From Zhengitettix transpicula (lineage: Eukaryota; Arthropoda; Insecta; Orthoptera; Tetrigidae): DNA of 64,000 nt. The notes under the pieces were generated by a model that was not told the origin of the DNA, made no database searches, and saw only the letters and a list, made by a program, of their open reading frames with translations. Where the stretch lies: NCBI GenBank assembly GCA_037074705.1, contig CM073596.1:56944001-57008000 (forward strand). Reading direction: 5' to 3'. Below, piece after piece: positions 38,325 to 49,715 of this stretch (position 1 is the stretch's first letter; each line of letters begins with the position of its first letter). The position numbers were made by a program, and so were the translations under genes.

Positions 38325-39740
38325 ATGTGGCTGCAAACAATGTTAATATTGATGACTACTTCGACGCTCGCCTACAAATGCAGTCTGGATTCCATGGTCG
38401 CCATGTGCAGTAACGAAGGCTGGACTAAAATTCCCACCGGCCAACAAAAACATGTCGTGATCCTAAACCTATCAGAAAACAACATTCAGAAGATCAACGA
38501 GGGTGACTTAGATCGCTTCGAGAGGCTGGAGAGTTTGTACATTGATAACTGCAAACTTGAGTCCGTGGGACGAACGGCGTTCAAGAAACTTCGACAGCTG
38601 TCGTACGTCGATTTATCACACAACCGACTCACATACATCGATAACGACATGTTCCAGCACAACACTAGACTCGTAGACTTGGTCTTAAGCGGCAATCAGC
38701 TACAACCTCATCAATTTTCTCCCATCCTGATTTCAGCATCGATTCAGACGTTAAAGATGAGGAACTGCGGCATTCGGAAAATATCTTCTGTCATGTTCAG
38801 CAAATTGGAAAAATTAATACAGTTGGATCTATCCAAGAATAATATTTTAACAATTTCCGACGGTGCGTTCGATCGTTACCATTTGGAAGATGTTTGTCTT
38901 GATCCCGAGGTTTTTAGTGTACCAGTGTTCAGTAAGATCCGTTCTAAAGCTGTAACAGTGAACTTTATGACTTACAATGCGGCCGAGAACGTGTGTGTAT
39001 TGTATAATGTACAGAAGACACCTGACAACAAAAAAGAGACTTCAACAGTGTCGTCAACATCAGTTACGACTTTCCCGTCTTCATACGCGTTGTCTACAAC
39101 CCAACCAACCAATCGAGAGAGTTCAGAAGCGGATACAGCGCAGACCTCCGGTGTTACCACCAATTTTATTTCCATAATCTCAGTAAGGGACCAACGAAAA
39201 GCAGAGCCTGAAAAATCAGTACAACTTGAGACTGCCCGGACACAAATTAGTAACAGCGCAACGTTTGAGGACGACAAGAAACAAGACGTCAACGTAATCA
39301 GCCGCGAGAACGACACAAATCTGTCAGAAAATGCAAATAATACTTTCGGAGCTTCGATCGGGAATGGTGAAATGTACGCTATCATGGCGGTTAGCATGTT
39401 GGTGGGAGCTGGGATCTGTTACGCTCTGATACGGGTCTGTCGGAAGCGTAAAAGAAATGTCCCGAATCGTGTTTCGGAGCCTCCTCCAGGTCCGGACTCG
39501 ACATCCTGGATGCATCCTGTCGTTTACAAGATAGTGCCTCAGTACGAACTGGAGTATCCTAACGACATGTATGAACTTCCGTCCACACCGGCGAGACACA
39601 GCTTTGTGCCTCCAGTGCATCTGTCCATGCCATCATACAACCCTCCTCTCCCTCCCAGACCACAGCGGATGTCAGTGTCGTCGCACCACGAATACGAGTA
39701 TATACAGAGTCCCCGAGGTGACGTTCCTACATCAAGCTAG
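38325..39740 (+). CDS. LRR1: type I transmembrane LRR protein with SH3/SH2-motif tail
   Basis: 471 residues. The exon starts at 38315 after ttatgttacag; the ATG at 38325 is the first in the exon and opens a signal peptide (MWLQTMLILMTTSTLA), so an upstream 5' UTR exon is expected but was not located. A Cys-containing cap (about 19-28) precedes LRRs at about 45-190 (LNLSENNIQKI, YVDLSHNRLTYI, LVLSGNQL, QLDLSKNNILTI). A Ser/Thr-rich stalk (~230-345) with NDT and NNT glycosylation sites follows, then one helix (~351-371) and a basic stop-transfer RKRKR. The ~100-residue cytoplasmic tail contains YELP, YEYI and PPLPPRP (440-446, class II SH3 ligand pattern). AATAAA lies at 39755 and 39819. Ligand and pathway are unknown; a cell-surface receptor or adhesion role is inferred. 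Confidence 0.9.
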   Translation: MWLQTMLILMTTSTLAYKCSLDSMVAMCSNEGWTKIPTGQQKHVVILNLSENNIQKINEGDLDRFERLESLYIDNCKLESVGRTAFKKLRQLSYVDLSHNRLTYIDNDMFQHNTRLVDLVLSGNQLQPHQFSPILISASIQTLKMRNCGIRKISSVMFSKLEKLIQLDLSKNNILTISDGAFDRYHLEDVCLDPEVFSVPVFSKIRSKAVTVNFMTYNAAENVCVLYNVQKTPDNKKETSTVSSTSVTTFPSSYALSTTQPTNRESSEADTAQTSGVTTNFISIISVRDQRKAEPEKSVQLETARTQISNSATFEDDKKQDVNVISRENDTNLSENANNTFGASIGNGEMYAIMAVSMLVGAGICYALIRVCRKRKRNVPNRVSEPPPGPDSTSWMHPVVYKIVPQYELEYPNDMYELPSTPARHSFVPPVHLSMPSYNPPLPPRPQRMSVSSHHEYEYIQSPRGDVPTSS

Positions 39741-39754
39741 CAACGTCCACAAAT

Positions 39755-39824
39755 AATAAAATTTAATCGGAGTACCTAAGATGAGAAAAGGATACGCTAC
39801 AGCGAATATTAATTAAACAATAAA
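39755..39824 (+). terminator. Poly(A) signals of LRR1
   Basis: AATAAA at 39755-39760, 15 nt after the stop codon, and again at 39819-39824. The second leaves a more usual 3' UTR length. Confidence 0.55.
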
Positions 39825-42800
39825 CACTTGTGCTTCGACAGAAACAAAACATCGAATAATCGGTATGTAGAGGACCTGTTCAACATTACCGAGCTTCTGT
39901 TTATGATGCGTTAACATTGTTACGTTAAGAACTCCAAATCAGTGTCGTATCCATGAAACTTACGCAAGATTGACTGTAGTTTATGAGAAAGGACTCTATT
40001 TTCATTTACGGAGGAAGGCCTTAGACATTGGCTTCATTATCATTAATAAAACAATAACTAGTGAAGGGACTATCGAAATTCTAATGTTTAATATATTTCT
40101 AATTGTAATGTGTATATGAAAATATAGATATTTAATTTATAGTCATATCGTGCCACAATTAGCTTTTTATAAGTCATCAATATTATAAAAAAAAAATATT
40201 TTTAATAAATGTGCACAAAAATATTTCCTAGAATATGTAACCATAAACAATGCTAATATATGTATATATAATATAAGCCGTCAATATTATAAAAAAATTA
40301 ATAATTGTTCACAAAAATATTTCCTAGAATATACGAAAATAGCAAAACTAATACAGCATTGTTATAAAAATAATATTTAAATTTAAACACGAAATTAATA
40401 ACGACAAAGTAAAAAATTTTAAAATAAACATCCACATTACCGTAAAAGAAAATTATTAGTCAATTCGTTTGTTAATAAATAATAAATGTGTGAATTCTAG
40501 GGGGAAAAGGTGCATTAATAGTAAACTTCACGCAGTAAATGTAAAAATATTTTAGAAAAATACAATTTCAAGTATTTTAATCCATTTGTAGCGGGATTTG
40601 TATGTTGGCAACATTGAAATTAAATTGAAATTAATAAACAATTTTTTAAAAAATAATTATAAAATTGTGGCTGTTAAATAAGCATTTATGTGATGATATA
40701 AGCATAATATTATTATCAGTTATAATAATGATAAAATATTTTGAAGAAAAATAACTGACGTTCCTTTTAATGTCGCATATTTAATAGAGAAATATCCCTC
40801 AAATAGTCCACGATGTTGGCAGTTTATTTCTCAAAAACATATTTGTTAAAAAACGCAGTAGGTTTCGATACTATTTTGTTAATAATAATAATAATGTAGA
40901 ATATTATAATAGATTAATTGAAATGTTAATTTAATGAGGAAATATAAACACCTATTATATATACAGGTTTGACACAAAAGTAATTACACATGCATATATA
41001 TATATGTTAACTGAAGTGTGTAGTTACTTTTACGACACTCTCTCTATATATTTTTCTTGATGATACACGATTAGCTGTCGGGATTCTTTTATCTCAAGTT
41101 AACGGAGATAAGGATATCAAGAAATCGGCATCAGTGTCTGACATACATCGTTGATAGAAACAACAGTTCTATGGTTATTATGCGGCAGATGAAGAACCGG
41201 GACTAAAAATAAATACCACAGAAAACATAATGAAAATAGTAAGTCTTTAAGTGTGTTTTTTTATCTCAGAAATGTCGTTCCTTTTAATGTCATAGACTAG
41301 AATCTGCAGTGTTTGTTAACCTTGCGAGTGATAGTTAAACTACTGTTTTGTTAACCTTAAAATTAGAATAAATTATTGGCAAATATTTCTACTTGGGTGG
41401 AATTATTTATGGGCAATAAATAATATTTACATAAGTATTATAACTCCATAAAGATAATTCATGAACAAAATATCAACTTATGTGCCAAATTTATAAAATT
41501 AGGATAATTAATTACGCAGTTATCACTTATTTTTGTTTATACGTAATTAACGGCAAGAATTAAAATATTTCATAGCATTAGTTACATATCAATTTTCTCA
41601 GTTAAAATTATATTTGGTGGCTAATTATTACATTTAAAGTTGACTTAATTATGTTTCTAATCTATCACAGCAAATTTTCAAATAATTACAAGGGACTGAC
41701 TACTTAACATATTAACCTTCTTAAAATTACTAACACATATTTGATGTACAAATGAAAAATAAGATTGTAAATGTAACTAATTTATTACCGTCCCAACAGA
41801 ATTTAAATGTGTTTATATTCTTCATTATTTTCATATTTTCTTTCGTAATTGAGCCTTGTGACATCGTAGTTTAGTAGAATCCTCTTCAAACTTGGTAGCC
41901 ATGATGTGTTACGTAGTACCGACTACAAGAGCATCGTTATCTTTTATCCATCACAATCAGGCTAACTTTCGAGCACTTAATTCAGTCTCTGTGAGACAAA
42001 TCTCCTTCTACTGACAAGGAATCATTAAAAAATATAACGGTTTATATTTAAAAGTTCTTTATTGTGTGTGTCACTATAAATTAAGTGTAGCAATTAACCT
42101 TTATATGATGTTTCTAAATAAAAACGTATATGTTATAACCGTCAGAATCTCAGCAGATGAATCGCTAGGTACATGACAAGGGAATTGGTGGACAAAATTC
42201 ATATAACGAGGTCGTTGAGAATGTAAAACATGGAAAATGGAATTATATGTAATATTCAAATTCTTTAAGTCATACTTTTACTATTTTATATATCAGCAAC
42301 AGTGGGTGATGTAACAGAAATATTTAAGCCTGTAGATCAATGGTTAGTCGGTGACGACACAGATAAAGTTTTAAAAAAAATGCAATACTGAAGGAAGAAG
42401 AGAGGTGTAGATTTGACAAATATTATAAAATGAGTTTGACAAAATGGTTTGTTAATAAACTATGCATGGTGCTCAACGTGCTAAAGATGGTAGGTCTATA
42501 AAAGATAAATATATGCAGATCCATAGGCCCTCTGTAGGGAAACATTTCTATGAGATGATGTGGAGAGGTTGAAAGAGTCATAGGAATATATTCTACAACA
42601 AAAACCTTTACCTCAGCGTTAACTATTCTGTTTTTTTTTTATTTTGTTATTCTGGTGTTTGACAAAAAAATTATTGTTTCCAGAAATTCAAAAGTAATAA
42701 TAAAGTTATCACACATTATGTTATAATGAATTAATTTGTATAATATGAAATAATGAAATACTATACACAAAATAAATTTATGTTATGGTGAAATGTAGTC

Positions 42801-43290
42801 TCATTGATTACTAAGGTACAAAAATTTGTACCAAAAATGCAAACATTTTAAAACTCATTTAAGTGCAGTACAACCCAAAAAGTGTTAAAGTAGTTCCCAT
42901 TCAGCATTCGAAACGAAACATATTTATCATTATTATTTTGAGGAATAATGGATTGTGTTATTTGAGCCTTCATCACTAAGAATCAATTTCATGGACAAAA
43001 GTAAATCTAAAATGCAATGTAGACCAGTAATTTAAATTACTTCAGCTTTACAATATCTTATTTAAATAATAAAGGTCACCTTAAAATTAGGGATGAATAA
43101 GAAAAACTATATTTCTATATCAAAACGTTGATTGCTATTATTAGCTAAGAATGTAGCTTAGAGACAAATCGGAAACAAAATCTTAGATAAAATTTAATAT
43201 TGTTCTGCTATTATGTATATTTGAAATAGTTGCAAATATTAACGTTTGCATTACAGAATTAATTAGTCATATATTTTATCTTATAGAAAG
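39825..43290. other. AT-rich intergenic DNA between LRR1 and LRR2
   Basis: Very AT-rich with no gene. An imperfect inverted repeat lies at about 40968-41036 (cacaaaagtaattacacat against gtgtgtagttacttttacg), possibly a small terminal-inverted-repeat element. A short direct duplication is listed separately. Confidence 0.4.
40173..40335. repeat. Direct duplication, ~105 bp offset
   Basis: The block gtcatcaatattataaaaaa ... cacaaaaatatttcctagaa occurs at 40173-40236 and again at 40279-40332 with small differences. Confidence 0.7.
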
Positions 43291-43291
43291 C

Positions 43292-43337
43292 TGATAAGAC
43301 AGTCATATAAGTGATTCTCAGATTAACCTTGTCATTC
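43292..43337 (+). promoter_or_regulatory. LRR2 promoter: GATA site, TATA box, initiator
   Basis: TGATAAG at 43292-43298, TATAAG at 43306-43311 and an initiator TCATTC with A at 43334, 28 bp after the TATA start. The predicted 5' UTR is 24 nt to the ATG at 43358. The TGATAAG to TATA spacing (7 bp) is almost the same as in LRR4 (6 bp). Confidence 0.6.
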
Positions 43338-43357
43338 ATTGAGAGAAGACGATTGCT

Positions 43358-45869
43358 ATGGGAAGCTACTGCAGTAATGTGACAGTGGTAAGTGAAACTA
43401 TTTATTCGCTACAATTACTATTTCACATGTGTTCACTAGCCTGAGTGCATGAACGTTACCTACCGCTCCATCGGACGAATATTGCAAATACGTTATCATT
43501 AATATAAACCAAACTGGTTTAGAGATCTCTTCCCAATACTTATGCATAAATTAGATGGGGAAATGTTTAAACCAAAGGATTATTTTACAAAGTGTTAGAT
43601 GAATAGCGAGACAAAAGGCAAAGGTGTGGCCCCCTATGAAATTATACCTTGTTTCCCCAGAGGCAGAAAACGTAACGTTATTATAAATTTTCATAAATAA
43701 CTGCATACAGCACTGGTTTTCAACCCCTGTAACATTTATCTATTGTAATCCTACTTAGAAAAAAATCCTAGGATATATACGTACAAAATAATATAAAATA
43801 CAGTGGAAAACTATAGCCTTCTCTGACTCACGCATTAAGAACTCGTGAAATTGAAATTATTTAATGATGTGTCCGAGTAGAGTGTCTCATCACGTATTAC
43901 AATTGGCAGTATGTTCATTGATTATGCCTTGACCTACTGCATTACTTGTAATATGTAATACAAGAAACTGACGCCATGATTTATCTGTCTTCACCTTCTT
44001 TGGAGCAGGTTCTCTCCTTTCAGTCCATTGTTTTGTATGTTCCTTGGTCTCAGATGTTTCATCCACATCGCAGATTCCTCCAGAGTATAATCCAGCTCAA
44101 TTTTGATTTTTGTTGGACTGAGACCTTTTAAATAAAAGTATTGTATCACTTAACGATGACCAACTTTTTCCACTATTGATGGCTGTTAAACTAACTCTAA
44201 ACGATGTAGACCCTTCAAACAGTAAACATAATTTTTTATGAGGTTGGTACTTTAGACTTTTGTTTTTCAAACAACCATCAATAAATACGTCAGGTTAGGT
44301 ACTTCTGGGACAACCCTCGTAGCAGAGGTTTTAGACAGACTAAGAATAAAAAAGTATTGCTGTAGTTTTTTTCCTGCCACAACCGCAACATTCTCGAGTA
44401 AAATAAATTGACAGTGATTCATCATTCGTAATATTCATCCCACCTCGCCTTGTGGAAATTTTTCCTAATTCACGAGAATCGAAATAGATTTAAAATACAA
44501 ACGATTTGACACATTTGAGGACACTAGAACGGTTTTTTATTGGTTTTGGAAAATGCATTTACGCGTACCTCAGTACTTGAGGTTAACCAATCAGATTAAT
44601 ACCCACTAAAAACCCAAACCCTTTGTACTCCTCAACCACCCCCACGAAGCCGCCGTCAGGCATTCCTTCGCATCATTGTACTGTGCACGGTAAAGAAAAA
44701 ACCTTGTAGGCAGCTTTCAGTTCATTCATAAACTGTTTGGAACCTCAGTAAACACCTCCAAGGAGGTAAATTTGAAAGTTTTGGTGCTGAATTAAATCCA
44801 GGTATGGAATAATTTGTATAATAGAAGGTACTTATTTTTTCCTGAGATTTCTCTTTTAGCAAAGTCAATTCTGAGTCTTGTGACGTACAGTGATACCGGG
44901 TTGATAATTGTTGATGTTGAAAAGCTGACTTAATTTGGTTTCAGGTACTGCTGCTGCTGCTCTCGTCTTCTGTCGATGTACAAAGCTGTTTACATATGGC
45001 AGGACCGGAAGGCTTTGAGGTGCTGTGTGCTGACAGAGATTTTACGTCACTTTCCCTGAACCAGTCGACGTTCATTCTCTATCTTTCCGGACTCTCTATG
45101 CACCACTTAACAGAAATCGCCCTTGAGAATTGCACAAATCTCGTACAATTACACCTCAACGACAACGTGCTGACGAACGCTTCAGAGATTCCCTTCCAAC
45201 GTTTAAAAAGGTTGAACTATGTTGATCTTTCCAGTAATAAGTTTTCCAATGTCGACATAAACTTATTTCAACAAAATTCAGTTTTGGAGACGCTTGTGTT
45301 GAGCGGCAATAAATTGATGTTAAAACAGAAAGAGCCAATTTTGGTATCAGAGTCTTTAAGAAAGTTAGCAATATCCAATTGCGGCATCCAGGAGATTTTC
45401 TCGAACACATTCAGTAAACTACCCAAGCTAGAAGCATTGGACCTCTCTCATAACAATCTGAGTTTAGTCTCTCCACTAGCTTTCAACGAGACCAGTCTCA
45501 CGTATCTAACCGTCGACGAAACGTCTCTTCAAGCTTTGCCAGAAAATATTTGCCAAAGTGTAGCAACAATTAATGTGACGAGCAGAGGTGTACCCATGTA
45601 CACTCTAAACGATACCAAGTTATGTGGAAATAGCTTTGTGGAACGCAGATACACATCTAAAAGTGACCAAGAAACTTCGTCAAGTGAAGGAATTACTACT
45701 GAAATCGGAGTTTCGGAACGTCCAACGACACCAAAAGAAGCTTCGCACGTTGATACATTGAAAAATAATATGTCTGTGTTGGGTTTGGCTATGGGCATTG
45801 GCGTGATCATTCTCCTGTTCTTGATATTAGCATACTTCAGGTGCCGGGGAAGAGAAGAACGTCCAACAG
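43358..45869 (+). CDS. LRR2: type I transmembrane LRR protein (joined exons)
   Basis: Coding exon 1 is 43358-43387 (MGSYCSNVTV, donor gtg|gtaagt); exon 2 is 44945-45869 after tttggtttcag. Both junctions are phase 0, and joining them gives a signal peptide whose hydrophobic core VLLLLLSSSV is split by the intron. The ATG at 44996 is internal. LRRs follow (YVDLSSNKFSNV, LVLSGNKL, ALDLSHNNLSLV), then a short Ser/Thr stalk and one helix (LGLAMGIGVIILLFLILAYF). Exon 2 ends at a canonical donor cca aca g|gtaagt in phase 1; the open frame beyond it is intron. The last exon is uncertain: an acceptor with a T-rich tract at 46981-46987 gives VTLVEIQTSNWNV and a stop at 47028 with AATAAA at 47036; a poorer acceptor at 46061 gives GVGE and a stop at 46075. 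Neither has the SH3-type tail of LRR1 and LRR3. Confidence 0.8.
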
Positions 45870-46987
45870 GTAAGTACATCTCCATGTCCGTCCTTTTTTT
45901 TATGCTTCCTCCTCGAAACGCTGTCGAAGAAGCTGAATTCTCACTCTGGCTTCGTAACTCAGATACAGCTCAATTCCGGTCAGTTCCAGTACTTTTCCAG
46001 GTCGAAGGAGAAAAAGGTCATTTTACTTAAGGTTTGAAAACTGAAATGGGAAAAATTACAGGCGTGGGAGAATAAAATCAGAAAGATGTCGCTACGGTAC
46101 ACATGTCAGATAATAATCTTATCTTATTTTTAAAACAATACCCAGCATTTATTATCTAGATAGACAACCGTTAAGGTGGAATATCTTCTGCAGTCTTGAT
46201 TAAGTTACAAAGGAAGGCTGTGGCTCAGAAGTTTCCTCTTCGACGTTCTGGGCATACTTCTCTACAATGACCTATATTATACTGGTAGGATCGTGCAATT
46301 TGATGTATATCACCTCTGCAGGTCGATGAACTTGATCCGCAAGTAAGTTAACACGTTTATTGCCGTGTAGTATGTTGCCGAAAATGTTCTCCAACGACTT
46401 TGGACAACATCTGGTTGTACTTAAATATTTTATGTAGCTCCTACGTCCGGAGAAGTAGTGCATATAAAATAAAAGTCGATGAATGAAGTTATTAGCAATA
46501 ATGAAAGTGCATGATAATAGTAAACGTTATAATTACATAATGAAAATATATTAAACATATTTTAGAACTATATAAACATTTACTGTAACTTATAGTGTAT
46601 AAAATACATCTGGCTAACGAATCATAGGAATATATTAATTTCCAATATTATTAATTCTTGAAGTGACAGAAGTATATTAAATTGAAAATATTGGAATTTA
46701 AAGTTCAGTAAATTTTGATGTCCCTGAAATATAAATTATTTTTTTGTAAACGTGAATATCAACCAAATAGATTTATTAGTTTATTTTTCTTTCCATTCTT
46801 CTATGTATTCTTATTAAGCCTTGCAAAACACTCTAAAGAATGTTTCACGTCAACCTGGAGAACGTACTTTTACCATAAAACTATGGTATCACTAGAGGGC
46901 GAATTAAATTGTAGATTAAATATGTATCGTCATCTTCAGTCGTAATTTACATTGAGGGAAATTAATATCGCGAATATTCTTTTTTAG

Positions 46988-47041
46988 TTACTTTGGTTGA
47001 GATTCAAACCTCTAACTGGAACGTATAAGTACAAAAATAAA
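46988..47041 (+). other. Candidate last exon and poly(A) signal of LRR2
   Basis: It follows attcttttttag. In the phase set by the exon 2 donor it encodes VTLVEIQTSNWNV and stops at 47026-47028; AATAAA is at 47036-47041. It lies only ~90 bp before the LRR3 start. Confidence 0.4.
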
Positions 47042-47082
47042 AGCGTGAATGTGGAAGTATGAAATATTAGTAAATACGTGCA

Positions 47083-47112
47083 TATAAATTGTTTTATGGG
47101 GCAATTTCATGC
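47083..47112 (+). promoter_or_regulatory. Possible LRR3 TATA promoter
   Basis: TATAAA at 47083-47088 lies 26 bp before TTCATG (A at 47109). This would place the LRR3 start of transcription just upstream of the ATG at 47130. Alternatively ctgttccag at 47112-47120 is a splice acceptor and the promoter is elsewhere; no GATA site is seen here. Confidence 0.35.
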
Positions 47113-47129
47113 TGTTCCAGACGTCCACG

Positions 47130-48395
47130 ATGAAGAACCTCGTCGTATTGAAGATTCTGATACTGGCGTGCGTGATCCTTCATCGGCCAACGAGAGCCTG
47201 TTATCAGACCAGCCCGAGGGCGGAGTGTAGTGAGCTCAGTCTAACAAAAGTACCGACCAACCTCAATCCTGTTATCAGCAGTCTGGATTTATCCAAGAAT
47301 CCAATCAAACAACTGGGTCCCGCAGATCTTGGACCATACTTGGAACTGGAAACCTTACTGTTGAGTGACTGCGAACTGAAAAAGCTGCCTGAAGTCATAT
47401 TTAGTAAACTACGGAAGCTGAGAATGGTAGATCTAGCACGTAACAAACTTGCAAGTATACCTAGTAACATATTTGAGTACAACAAGATTTTGAGGCACGT
47501 TGTTCTTGACGAGAACGGACCTCTATCATTACACTCTCCCATTCTTGAATCTGCTTCCGTGGAAATCCTAAGCATCTCAGCATGTGGTATTCAGTATATA
47601 TATGACGAAACTTTCAGTCGTATGCCCAATTTGAAGGACCTCGATCTTACAAGGAACCCGTTACAAAGAGTCTCACCTAATGCCTTCAGAAACAACATCT
47701 TGAAAATATTATGGGTTGATTCAATTAATTGTCTAAAGCAAGTTGCACATAAATTATGCAACGACAAAGTCGTCGTTACCATGGAGGTTGATTCCATGCT
47801 TGACCAGCTGTGCATTAGGGAAAAAACGAAGATTCCAAGCACCCTCGAGACCAACGTTAAGATCCAAACGGAAGCGACTCCCTCGTTCACCGTCGGGACT
47901 ACAACACTGGCTGTTTCTTCAAAGAAGTATACCGATAATGGATTGAATCATTCTGACGTTGTCACCTCCACGTCTTCATCTCTGTCCACTACTCCGACAA
48001 CACAGAAGATGTTTCATGACACCAATACCACAACAAACATGAAGAGAACGACAGACTGGTTGCCGAAGGTCACCGAATTGCTGCCATCTGACGACGAAGG
48101 AATACGACTGCGAATTGGAAAGACAGAAGTGTGGGTTCTTTCTGGATTAATTATTATAGGTTTGGTTATATTCTTTACATATCGTCATATGAGTCAAATT
48201 CGTAAGCGACGAAGAAATGAATTCCCACCCGAAGACATTTACGAGTACGTACCTCCACTTTACCGCAGACAAATGGTTAATTACAGGTACGCCCCCGACT
48301 ATAGCTACAATTCCCTCCCTCAAAATAGTGGTTACGAAATTCCTACAACTAGACCACCGCCTTTACCGCCAAGACCACCTACACTTCGCGCATAA
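47130..48395 (+). CDS. LRR3: type I transmembrane LRR protein with SH3/SH2-motif tail
   Basis: 421 residues from the ATG at 47130, chosen because it opens a clean signal peptide (MKNLVVLKILILACVILHRP). The ATG at 47109 is in frame but would lie at the cap or before a splice acceptor (gttccag at 47120). If spliced, an ATG-ending exon would add MTST in front. A Cys-rich cap (CYQTS..AECSEL) precedes LRRs (SLDLSKNPIKQL, MVDLARNKLASI, DLDLTRNPLQRV) and a capping region with LC...C. Then come a Thr/Ser-rich stalk, one helix (VWVLSGLIIIGLVIFFTY, ~334-352) and basic RKRRR. The tail has YEYV, YEIP, several other Tyr and PPPLPPRPP. It is a paralogue of LRR1. AATAAA lies at 48508-48513. Confidence 0.88.
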   Translation: MKNLVVLKILILACVILHRPTRACYQTSPRAECSELSLTKVPTNLNPVISSLDLSKNPIKQLGPADLGPYLELETLLLSDCELKKLPEVIFSKLRKLRMVDLARNKLASIPSNIFEYNKILRHVVLDENGPLSLHSPILESASVEILSISACGIQYIYDETFSRMPNLKDLDLTRNPLQRVSPNAFRNNILKILWVDSINCLKQVAHKLCNDKVVVTMEVDSMLDQLCIREKTKIPSTLETNVKIQTEATPSFTVGTTTLAVSSKKYTDNGLNHSDVVTSTSSSLSTTPTTQKMFHDTNTTTNMKRTTDWLPKVTELLPSDDEGIRLRIGKTEVWVLSGLIIIGLVIFFTYRHMSQIRKRRRNEFPPEDIYEYVPPLYRRQMVNYRYAPDYSYNSLPQNSGYEIPTTRPPPLPPRPPTLRA

Positions 48396-48464
48396 AATTC
48401 TGTTTTCATGTTCTTTAATTCTCAACACTGTTGACATAACTTTACCTTTTCTTTAAATTAAATA

Positions 48465-49350
48465 TAAATATATATATATATATATGAGACATTTTTTTAT
48501 GTTTACAAATAAATATTACGCAAACTGCCGTCGAAATATTCTGTTAAGGATTTATGTAATTTTTATGAATTGATAAGTTACAATTTGTGGCCTATGAGGA
48601 CTGGAATTTTTTTTATTTACAAATTTACAATATTATTAATTAACAAATAAAAACAATCTTGCAAATATATACAACCATTATTATTTTATTTGTATTACTG
48701 TATCTTTCTACCCTTCCATTACCTTCTGTGTATTTTCTACGATGACAATAACTTTGAAAAAGGTGTAGAAGTAAATCTCTGCACCCTCGTAAGGTTCTTG
48801 GGAAAGGTACTGCACGTGAACTTCTCTAATCGGTTTGTGTCTGTTGTATACTATAGATTTACTTTTATTTGTCCATGTAATATTGTTATAAGATGTACGA
48901 AAAATCAGTTTTATATATTTTAAATTAATACTATTACAAAATCGTCCATGAAATTGCATTACAGGCATTACTCGGCATGTTATAGTGTTAATTTAAAATC
49001 TGAAATTCTATTTTATAATTACTTGATTAAAAACTGCATTATTATGATTTTAAAACTCGCACACACACACACACATAATGAAATATGCAATGTTTAATCA
49101 AAGAATCTTCTCTAATATTGGGTGCAAATTTATTTAAATAAATATTATGAATATTATGGTAAACATATTAAAAAAGATGGCATGAGAAATCTTAATCACA
49201 GGTTATCCGTGAACTAGATGGCTTTATCTGAGAAGTGGCATAATCATCTCTCTCTTGACGCTTGAGACACTGTTCTACAAGAATAAGCGGTATGCTACTA
49301 GTAGAATAGGAAGAGAAGGAAATGATGTAGCTGTTGTAACCTTCCTCAGT
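48465..49350. other. LRR3 3' flank, AT-rich
   Basis: A TA microsatellite lies at about 48467-48486 and a short CA repeat at 49060-49075. No gene. Confidence 0.45.
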
Positions 49351-49715
49351 GTTTTAAACTAAGGTTCCCACAAGCCGAGGCACATCATTCAGCTTTGAGA
49401 AGTGTTTGTTCCGGGGTCGCAGACTATACGGCTATACGATAAGAATTTTTCTCTGATCATATTGGAACAGTCGGCCAGCTGGCCTCCTAACGGGCATGAA
49501 GAAGAGAATGTTGCGTCGCCATTGAAAACCCCCACTGCAGTCATCGGAAGGGCGTGGGACAATTACTTAGAGCCCGACCTACCAGATGTTCCGTATCCTT
49601 TTCATCCGAATGTACGGTAGGATCCATAAACTATAGCTCGAGAATTTTCACCCCTTCTTATGCTAAGGGGAGAGACAAACACGTGGATTAGCTCCGTGTA
49701 GTCATTTTAAAAAAA
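49351..49715 (+). repeat. R retroposon, old and diverged
   Basis: It matches R from aaactaaggttcccacaagc through gtcggccagctggcctccta and agggcgtgggacaattac to tgtagtcattttaaaaaa, with deletions in the 3' half. Confidence 0.75.

Noticed and set aside
38972..39397. Antisense 141-codon ORF within LRR1
   Set aside because: Shadow of the stalk-coding region; no independent signal.
39764..39790. Weak resemblance of the LRR1 3' flank (atcggag...ctaaga) to the anti-leader element of LRR4/LRR5
   Set aside because: Too few matching bases, and the LRR1 leader is not located, so pairing cannot be tested.
40968..41036. Imperfect inverted repeat resembling mariner-type termini
   Set aside because: Arms are short and mismatched, with no transposase or clear TA duplication; recorded only in the intergenic note.
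45870..46030. Extension of the LRR2 open frame past 45869 (KYISMSVLFF...)
   Set aside because: It begins at a canonical gtaagt donor directly after the stop-transfer region and has no cytoplasmic-tail character, so it is read as intron.
47204..47575. Antisense 123-codon ORF within LRR3
   Set aside because: Shadow of the LRR-coding region.
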